NCBI RefSeq assembly: GCF_005144585.1
Contig: NZ_SSMQ01000096.1
Coordinates: forward strand, 1 to 37,533
Origin: Polyangium fumosum
GTDB taxonomy: Bacteria > Myxococcota_A > Polyangia > Polyangiales > Polyangiaceae
Direction of reading: 5' to 3'
DNA: 37,533 bases
The notes beneath the pieces were generated by a model that saw nothing but the letters and a program-made list of their open reading frames with translations, was not told where the DNA came from and did not search any database. Shown here one piece after another: positions 32,255-37,533 of this stretch. The position numbers and the translations under genes were made by a program. Position 1 is the first letter of the stretch, and every line of letters starts with the position of its first letter.

Positions 32255-33799
32255 CTAAGGCCGGTGCGTCTTCGGGTTCGCGAGCTTGCTCGGCAACCAG
32301 CGGAAAAAGTCGAGGATCGTGGACGAATCGAAGATGCCGTCGGACGAGTCCCACACGATGAACTCCACCGTGGCGATCTCCCCGGGCACGATCGGCGCCT
32401 CCGTGGTCAGCCATCCCGTGCTGCCGCCGATCGAGCTTGGCGTGTTGTTGCAAGGCGAGTCGAAGTCGTCGTAGCCCGTGCCCGCGAGCTCGGATTTGCC
32501 CCCCGAGCAGAAATTGAACCCTGGCGTGCCGAAACAACCCGTCGGACCGGCCACGCAACGATCGAAGAAATTCAGGTTCACGGAGCCGGGCGTCCCCTGG
32601 CCGTCGAACACCACGTTGCGGTTGTTGGCGATTCCCGGCGCGTTCGTCTTCAAAAGCACCACCCAAAGGTCGTTGAACGGCGAGCAGGCATACTCCGGGT
32701 ACTCCGACGACCCGTACGCATGATCAAACGCAAAACTGTTCGCATTTGTAGGCGTACGCACCTGAATCTTGAGATTGACCGGATTGAACGCGGTGGACGC
32801 GAAGGGAACCGGGCATCCTGATTTGTTGGTCGGGAAGCCGGGGGGCGTGGCCGACTGCGTGCCGGTGTCCGTGCCGCCCTGCGGCGTGCCGAACTGGAAG
32901 TACGGCTGGCTCGGCGTGGCCGCGAGCCCCGTCGAGAGGAAGACGAAATTCTGGTTCGCCCGCGGGCCGAGCACGTTGCCCATGGACGTGATGATCGCGT
33001 GCGACTGCGGGAACGGCGTACCCGTGCCGTCCGCGAGCCGCAGCTCCGCCGTGATCACGCCCCAGCGCTTGTTCGCGCCGGTCGCATTCAGCGTCGTCGT
33101 CTGGCAAAGCTCGATCGACTTCGCGTAGTCGAGCGGATCCTGCGAGGTGTACTGCAAGCCCGCGCTGCAGGCGGTGTTCGGGTTGTCGATGCCGCCGTCG
33201 CAGTCGTCGTCCTTCCCGTTCGGGAAGTCAAACGCGCCCGGGTTCACCAGCGGATCGGCGTCGTTGCAGTCCCCGTCGCAGACCGTGTAGCCATCCCCGT
33301 CGGCATCCGGGCAGGAGCCGTCCGGGATCACGTCTTGCGGGACGTCCTGCGGCACGTCGACCGGGACATCCACAGACACGTCTTCCGGGACGTCTTCGGG
33401 CACGTCTTCGGGCACGTCCTCGGGCACGTCGACAGGGACATCGATCGGCACGTCGATCGGCACATCCACCGGCACATCCACCGGCACGTCCTCGAGGACG
33501 TCGATCGGCACATCCTCGACCACGTCGAGCAGCGCGTCCTCGACGCTCTCCTCCACCACGTCGAAGACGACGTCCGGCGAAACATCGGGCGAGACATCGG
33601 GCGAGACATCGGGCGAAACGTCGGGCGAAACGTCCGGCTGCGCGTCGTCACCGGGCGCGTCGGGGCCGGCGTCGTCTTCGTCCTCGTCGAGGGTGTCGTC
33701 GTCCTCGATGTCGGTGCGCGCGCCGCAGCCCGGTCCGAGCCAGACGGCCGGCGTGGCGAGCGCAACAAGAACGAGCCCCCAGCGAAACGAAAAGCGCAC
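32255..33799 (-). CDS. Lipoprotein with DVP repeats and MopE-type metal-binding motif
   Basis: A 514-residue protein. The GTG at 33799 has a good GGGAGG ribosome-binding site and gives a signal peptide with a lipobox-like LGPGC (Cys25). Residues about 35-160 are an acidic stalk of SPDV and (P/E/I)DVPxDVP repeats. Then comes the motif DADGDGYTVCDGDCND, followed by NPGAFDFPNGKDDDCDG: the putative Ca- or Cu-binding motif named after MopE. The C-terminal 270 residues match the choice-of-anchor L layout (alternating strands such as NQNFVFLSTG and FNDLWVVLLKT, and ATVEFIVWDSSDGIFDSSTILD near the end). It is surface-attached by lipid, with the stalk holding the domain away from the membrane. The roughly 287 bases beyond its start region towards the HARE-HTH gene hold nothing I can identify. 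Confidence 0.85.
   Translation of the reverse strand: MRFSFRWGLVLVALATPAVWLGPGCGARTDIEDDDTLDEDEDDAGPDAPGDDAQPDVSPDVSPDVSPDVSPDVSPDVVFDVVEESVEDALLDVVEDVPIDVLEDVPVDVPVDVPIDVPIDVPVDVPEDVPEDVPEDVPEDVSVDVPVDVPQDVPQDVIPDGSCPDADGDGYTVCDGDCNDADPLVNPGAFDFPNGKDDDCDGGIDNPNTACSAGLQYTSQDPLDYAKSIELCQTTTLNATGANKRWGVITAELRLADGTGTPFPQSHAIITSMGNVLGPRANQNFVFLSTGLAATPSQPYFQFGTPQGGTDTGTQSATPPGFPTNKSGCPVPFASTAFNPVNLKIQVRTPTNANSFAFDHAYGSSEYPEYACSPFNDLWVVLLKTNAPGIANNRNVVFDGQGTPGSVNLNFFDRCVAGPTGCFGTPGFNFCSGGKSELAGTGYDDFDSPCNNTPSSIGGSTGWLTTEAPIVPGEIATVEFIVWDSSDGIFDSSTILDFFRWLPSKLANPKTHRP
33331..33640 (-). repeat. DVP/SPDV-coding tandem repeats
   Basis: Imperfect 12- and 6-codon-scale units of the GACGTCC and ATCGG/ACATCGG types, all in phase, encode the DVPxDVP and SPDV stalk. 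The in-frame, asymmetric units and absence of regular spacers exclude a CRISPR array. Confidence 0.75.
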
Positions 33800-33915
33800 G
33801 ACGTAAGCCTCCCGAAGACACCCCCGGCGGCAGCCCGCGCCGTCGCCCACCCGGAGAATATCAGGAAACGCAGGAAACGTACGCGGTCTGCCTCGAACGG
33901 GAGTACGCTCAGGGG

Positions 33916-34281
33916 ATGGAGCTCGGGCGGCTCCTTCAGGAGCTCATTCAAGCCGCGCGCAAGGCGGGCATCACCGTGCGCTCCGAGTCCTTCGACCCCT
34001 CGCTCTCCGACGGCGGCAAGAAGTGGCGCGGGGGGCTCTGTGTCATCCGCGGCAAACGCGTCATCCTCGTGGACGAACGCGCGCCGCTCGTCGACCGCAT
34101 CGCCACCGTCGCCGCCTCGCTCGCCAGCGTCGACCTCGAGCACGTGTTCCTGCCCCCCATCGTCCGCGCGACGATCGGCGCCTACCAGCGCGAGGCCCCC
34201 GAGCGGCCCGTCCCGAACGCGACCGTCCCCCTCCCCCCCGTACGCGCGCGGCTCCGCCGCACCGACGACGACGACCCCTGA
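33916..34281 (+). CDS. Small protein of unknown function
   Basis: A 121-residue protein with helical N-terminal half (LGRLLQELIQAARKAG) and the strand pattern WRGGLCVIRGKRVILVDER, followed by a helix with LVDRIATVAASLASVDLEHVFLPP and a Pro/Arg-rich tail ending in five acidic residues. No signal peptide is present. I do not recognise a family. It is divergent from the choice-of-anchor protein with 116 bases between starts, and the ATG is at a good distance from the coding strand's upstream region. Codon bias and composition fit a real gene. Its function is not inferable from context. Confidence 0.68.
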   Translation: MELGRLLQELIQAARKAGITVRSESFDPSLSDGGKKWRGGLCVIRGKRVILVDERAPLVDRIATVAASLASVDLEHVFLPPIVRATIGAYQREAPERPVPNATVPLPPVRARLRRTDDDDP

Positions 34282-34551
34282 ACCCCGCATCGCGTTCGTC
34301 CGCGCACACCGAGGCAAAGCCACCTCTATCGCCGGCGCGTGCAGGACGGCCCGATCACGCTCTGGACCGCCGTGCCGCGTGCACCCTCGACGCCGCCTCG
34401 CCACGATTGCGCGAAAAAGGAACGTTTCCAAAATGGCACACGCGTTGCTCTGTAATGGTGCGCGCCTTCGAGCGCGTCGCGGGAGCGCAGGGCCCACCTC
34501 CTTCACCGACCCCTTTTTCGGGCCCCATGACGCACTTCGCGCTTCCTTCCC

Positions 34552-34917
34552 ATGACGCAATCCCCGCCACGGGTCACGCCTCCGCGGGCCACGCAGGCCC
34601 CCGGGAGATCCCGTCGACCCGATTCCACACAGGTCCCCACGCCCGGATCGAACCGACATTCGCCGAGCGTGCCGCCGAGCGCCGAACCTCTGCGCGCGAA
34701 GCGCTCCTCGCCGAGCGTGCCGCCGCCTCCCGCGCCCGGCCTCTCCGACGCCGCCGCCGCGCTCTCCGGCGCCGCCGCCGCGCTCCACGACGCAGCCGCC
34801 GCCCTCGAAGGCGCGGCCGCCCGGCTCGCCGCGATCCGACCTCGCGCCCGTACGAGCACGCACACAGGCGCGACACCCACGCCGCCCGGCACTCCGCCGG
34901 ATCGCGAACGAACGTAG
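34552..34917 (+). CDS. Doubtful gene: Pro/Ser-rich protein with Ala heptads
   Basis: A 121-residue open frame. It begins Pro/Ser/Arg-rich, then has four seven-residue repeats of the type (S/G/D)-AAAAL-x (DAAAALS, GAAAALH, DAAAALE, GAAARLA), which could form a short coiled coil, and ends Pro/Thr/Arg-rich. There is no ribosome-binding site and no recognisable family. It could be a small structural protein or chance open frame in GC-rich DNA. The 270 bases before it (34282-34551) contain nothing else I can support. Confidence 0.35.
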   Translation: MTQSPPRVTPPRATQAPGRSRRPDSTQVPTPGSNRHSPSVPPSAEPLRAKRSSPSVPPPPAPGLSDAAAALSGAAAALHDAAAALEGAAARLAAIRPRARTSTHTGATPTPPGTPPDRERT

Positions 34918-34988
34918 GGAACGGGCATCCACACGACTTGACGCGCACTTCCGTCCCCGTTCTCCTTCCGCTTCTTGGAGGTTGGAAG

Positions 34989-37250
34989 ATGCGGAGAACG
35001 ATGAAGGCGCTTGGTGGGATGTTGATCTTGGCCCTCGGAGGCGTGGCCGCATGCAGCGGCGGCGGTGAGGGGACGGGGGCCGGTGGCACCGCGGGCACCG
35101 CGGGCGCGGGGGGAATGGCCGGCGCGGGGGGAATGGGGGGGACGGCCGGCGGTGGAATGGGCGGGGACGGCGGATCGGGCGGCGTGTTCGTCCCGGGATG
35201 CCCGTCCGGCATCGTCTGCGGCACGGGTGATTGCTGCGCGCAGGGCTCCGAGTGCGTGATCGACGCTTGCTTGCCGGCCTGCGCCACGAACGTCCGTTGC
35301 GGCGCCGATCTCTCGGTGTGCTGCGGGGCCGGCGAGGTCTGCGTGGCGGATCAATGCGCCCAGCCCGGCGGCAATTGCCTCGACTGGGCCGATTGCGCCG
35401 AGGGCGAGTTCTGCGAATCGACGCTCGGCGTCTGCTTGCCGCAGCCGCCCCCGGGCGCCGCGACCTGCGAATACAAGCCGCCGCCCGGACCGCTGAAGCC
35501 GGTGCTGGAATGGTCCTGGACGGAGAGCACCATTTTCCCGGCGTTCCACCAGGTCATCAACATGCCCGTGGTCGTCGATTTGGAGAACGACGGCACCCCG
35601 GACGTGGTGATCGTGACGTCGAACAACTTCAACGCGAGCCAGACGGCCTACCTGCGCGCCTTGAATGGCAAGGACGGCATCGAGAAATGGGACGCGGCCG
35701 TGGACGTGTACGCCGACGCGAACCGCGTGCAGCCGCGCGTGACGCCGGCGGCGGCCGACATCGATGGCGACGGATTCGTCGAGATCGTGACCGGCAAGGC
35801 GGGCGGCGGGCTCATCGCGTTCGAGCACGACGGCAAGGTCAAATGGACGTCCAAGCAAGCGGACGGCACCACGAACTGGACCGTGGCGCTCGACTCGGCC
35901 ACGGTGGCGATCGCAGACCTCGAGGGGGACGGCAAACCCGAAATCGTCGTCGGCGGCGCCGTCTTCGATGCGAATGGCGTCCTTCGGTTCAACGGCGGCG
36001 CGTTCTTCGGGGCCAACACGGGCACCTACGGCGCCGTCAGCATCATCGCCGACCTCGACGGCGTGATGCCGCAGGAGATCGTGAGCGGCAAGAAAGCGCT
36101 CCGGTCCGACGGCACCACGTATTGGGAGCAAGCCGCGCTCAGCGACGGCTACCCCGCGATCGCGGATCTCGACCTCGACGGCAAGCCCGAGCTCGTCGTG
36201 GTCTCGAACGACACCGTGCGTGTCCAGAACCCGACGACCGGCGCGGTCATCGCCAGCGTCGAGATGCCCGGCAATGGCCTCGGCGGCCCCCCGACCATCG
36301 CCGATTTCGACGCCGACGGCCGCCCGGAGATCGCGGCCGCGAACGGCACGGCGTACTCCGTCTTCGAGTTCGAGGCCGGCGAGACCGCGACGCTCAGCGT
36401 GAAATGGCAAAAGACGACGCAGGACGGCTCGTCGAACCGCACCGGATCGAGCGTCTTCGATTTCCAGGGCGACGGAGCGGCCGAGGTCGTCTACAACGAC
36501 GAGTGCTATTTCCGCGTCTATGACGGCGCCACCGGGGACACGCTCTTCGAGGAGAAGAATCCGTCGGCGACGATCCACGAGTACCCGGTCGTCGCCGACG
36601 TCGACGGCGACAACAACACCGAGGTCGTGCTCGCGGCGAACGACCTCTTCCACCTGAATGGACAAAACGGCTGCCCCTACGGCGCCAACGGCCTGCGGCA
36701 CGGCATCTACGTCTACGGCGACGCGGACGACAACTGGGTGCGGACGCGCAAGATCTGGAACCAGCACGCCTACCACCTCACGAACGTGAACGCGAACGGC
36801 ACCGTGCCCTCGCCCGAGTCCGCGAGCTGGATCAGCCCCTTCGGCCTCAACAACTACCGCCAGTCGAACCAGGGCGCCGGCGTCTTCAATGCCCCCGACC
36901 TCCAGGTCAGCCTCGAAGCTTCGCTCGCCCCCTGCCCGGGCGGCGTGGATCTCCGGGCGTTCGTGCAAAACAAGGGCACGGACGGCGTCCCGCCCGGCGT
37001 GAAGGTGAGGTTTTACCGGGGCAATGGCCCGGACGGCACGTTCATCGGCGAAACGACCACCACGAAGGCACTCCTGCCCGGCCAGTACGAGCTCGTCGTC
37101 ATGCCCTACAAGACGCTGGCGAGCGACGTCGTCATGTCGTTCTACGTCGAGGTCGACAAGGACGAGGCCGGAGAGGGCGGCCTGAACGAATGCCTCGAAG
37201 ACAACAACGGCGCCACGCTCGGCGGCGTCGAGTGCGGCGACCTGAACTGA
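34989..37250 (+). CDS. FG-GAP/VCBS beta-propeller lipoprotein
   Basis: A 753-residue lipoprotein. The ATG at 34989 has GGAGG at 34977-34981 and gives a signal peptide with a lipobox at Cys22 (GVAAC). A Gly/Met linker and a Cys-rich block (about residues 70-160, with CCAQGSECVIDAC-type pairs) follow. Then comes a propeller with about eight FG-GAP-like calcium loops: DLENDGTPDVVI, DIDGDGFVEIVTG, DLEGDGKPEIVVGG, DLDGVMPQEIVSG, DLDLDGKPELVVV, DFDADGRPEIAA, DFQGDGAAEVVY and DVDGDNNTEVVLA. The end (about 640-753) looks like a CARDB-type adhesion sandwich with late cysteines. It is likely a surface adhesin or matrix protein; the ligand is unknown. A strong hairpin lies just after its stop. Confidence 0.93.
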   Translation: MRRTMKALGGMLILALGGVAACSGGGEGTGAGGTAGTAGAGGMAGAGGMGGTAGGGMGGDGGSGGVFVPGCPSGIVCGTGDCCAQGSECVIDACLPACATNVRCGADLSVCCGAGEVCVADQCAQPGGNCLDWADCAEGEFCESTLGVCLPQPPPGAATCEYKPPPGPLKPVLEWSWTESTIFPAFHQVINMPVVVDLENDGTPDVVIVTSNNFNASQTAYLRALNGKDGIEKWDAAVDVYADANRVQPRVTPAAADIDGDGFVEIVTGKAGGGLIAFEHDGKVKWTSKQADGTTNWTVALDSATVAIADLEGDGKPEIVVGGAVFDANGVLRFNGGAFFGANTGTYGAVSIIADLDGVMPQEIVSGKKALRSDGTTYWEQAALSDGYPAIADLDLDGKPELVVVSNDTVRVQNPTTGAVIASVEMPGNGLGGPPTIADFDADGRPEIAAANGTAYSVFEFEAGETATLSVKWQKTTQDGSSNRTGSSVFDFQGDGAAEVVYNDECYFRVYDGATGDTLFEEKNPSATIHEYPVVADVDGDNNTEVVLAANDLFHLNGQNGCPYGANGLRHGIYVYGDADDNWVRTRKIWNQHAYHLTNVNANGTVPSPESASWISPFGLNNYRQSNQGAGVFNAPDLQVSLEASLAPCPGGVDLRAFVQNKGTDGVPPGVKVRFYRGNGPDGTFIGETTTTKALLPGQYELVVMPYKTLASDVVMSFYVEVDKDEAGEGGLNECLEDNNGATLGGVECGDLN

Positions 37251-37262
37251 TTCTCCCTGCGC

Positions 37263-37308
37263 GATAAGGAAAAGGGCGGACCCACGTGGGCCCGCCCTTT
37301 TCCTTATC
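37263..37308. terminator. Large bidirectional terminator hairpin
   Basis: A 17-base stem (37263-37279, AT-rich GATAAGGAAAA then GGGCGG) pairs perfectly with 37292-37308. Inside is the palindrome CCCACGTGGG after one mismatch. It lies between convergent gene ends (37250 and 37339), and T-rich arm sequence would give U-rich ends in both directions. Confidence 0.75.
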
Positions 37309-37338
37309 CGCGCGGGCCCACGACGGGCCCGCGGCTTC

Positions 37339-37533
37339 TCATGCGGCCTTGCGCCGCCGCCCGATCACGAGGCCGAGCGCGCCGAGCACCACGAGCAGCG
37401 AGCCCGCGGGACCCTCGTCCGCGCCGGGCGCCGTCCGGCAGCCGCAACCGCCGTCGTCGGGTCCCCCGCCACCCGCGCCGCCGGCGCCAGCGTCGCCGCC
37501 CGCGCCGCCGGCACCACCCGCGCCACCGGCGCC
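37339..37533 (-). CDS. C-terminus of a MYXO-CTERM surface protein (partial)
   Basis: Only the last 64 residues lie in the window; the start is beyond the right edge. Reading in from the edge, a Gly/Ala-rich linker is followed by GGGCGCRTAP, a hydrophobic helix (AGSLLVVLGALGLVIG) and an RRRK cluster before the stop at 37339-37341. This is a textbook MYXO-CTERM signal, cleaved and used for anchoring at the myxobacterial surface. The function of the whole protein cannot be judged. Confidence 0.8.
   Translation of the reverse strand, partial: GAGGAGGAGGAGGDAGAGGAGGGGPDDGGCGCRTAPGADEGPAGSLLVVLGALGLVIGRRRKAA

Noticed and set aside
33331-33640. Possible CRISPR-like repeat array
   Set aside because: The units are imperfect, in-phase coding repeats for DVP/SPDV with no unique spacers of constant length.
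34503-36968. Open minus-strand frame of more than 800 codons opposite the FG-GAP gene
   Set aside because: It is an antiparallel shadow caused by GC bias: Arg/Val/Asp-rich, no family pattern, and the plus strand has a signal peptide and clear repeats.

Overview
The window looks like chromosomal DNA of a myxobacterium, most likely from the Polyangium/Sorangium side of the group. It is very GC-rich with strong G/C third-position bias. It is full of lipoproteins that have Gly/Ser-rich linkers after the lipobox cysteine. It carries several MYXO-CTERM-type C-terminal anchors (a Cys motif, a hydrophobic helix and an Arg cluster), two eukaryote-like Ser/Thr kinases, and TTG/GTG starts with ATGA/GTGA overlaps. 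I see no phage, transposase, integrase, CRISPR array, rRNA or tRNA. Assignment to a genus is inference.

Layout. 1-290: intergenic repeat cluster with large hairpins. 326-1042 (-): unknown exported protein. 1298-3153 (+): lipoprotein with a Cys-rich tail, coupled by ATGA to a protein made of two duplicated halves (a possible effector/partner pair). 3227-4757 (+): three overlapping genes of unknown function (soluble, multi-helix membrane, membrane-anchored coiled coil). 4723-6495 (-): five-haem c-type cytochrome with a MYXO-CTERM tail. 6541-7944 (+): Cys-rich surface protein. 7987-8487 (-): hot-dog thioesterase. 8623-9798 (+): branched-chain amino acid type ABC substrate-binding lipoprotein. 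9806-11722 (-): membrane TPR-like protein. 11788-12618 (+): homocysteine S-methyltransferase family enzyme. 12614-12850: decayed, rearranged copy of the DUF2330 gene found downstream. 12860-14095 (-): thiolase. 14284-15621 (+): DUF2330 protein. 15687-16753 (+): TetR regulator coupled to a PaaI-type thioesterase. 16782-17741 (-): Cip1/lyase-like lipoprotein. 17843-21205: two Ser/Thr kinases, tail to tail with no spacer. 21280-23006 (+): DHH/DHHA1 phosphoesterase coupled to a GDPD phosphodiesterase. 23016-23909 (-): LolB-like lipoprotein. 24040-25053 (+): Shelphs-like phosphatase lipoprotein. 25199-29873 (+): a three-gene operon of two RCC1-propeller lipoproteins and a di-haem oxidoreductase. 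29883-30137: second hairpin-repeat cluster. 30144-31967 (-): HARE-HTH protein with an Mrr-like C-terminus. 32255-33799 (-): MopE-motif lipoprotein with long DVP repeats. 33916-34281 (+): small unknown. 34552-34917 (+): doubtful gene. 34989-37250 (+): FG-GAP propeller lipoprotein. 37339-37533 (-): C-terminus of another MYXO-CTERM protein.

Three linked units stand out. (1) The RCC1-RCC1-di-haem operon has a good Fur-box match at 25134-25152 that overlaps the -35 of a plausible promoter. This suggests an iron-repressed, surface-anchored redox module that I do not know as a described system. (2) A TetR gene and a thiolase gene 1.5 kb apart carry near-identical 14-base half-sites in their promoters. 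With the coupled thioesterase they probably form a small acyl-CoA regulon. (3) The two hairpin clusters share the same architecture although their stem sequences differ, and both lie just beyond the 3' end of a minus-strand gene.
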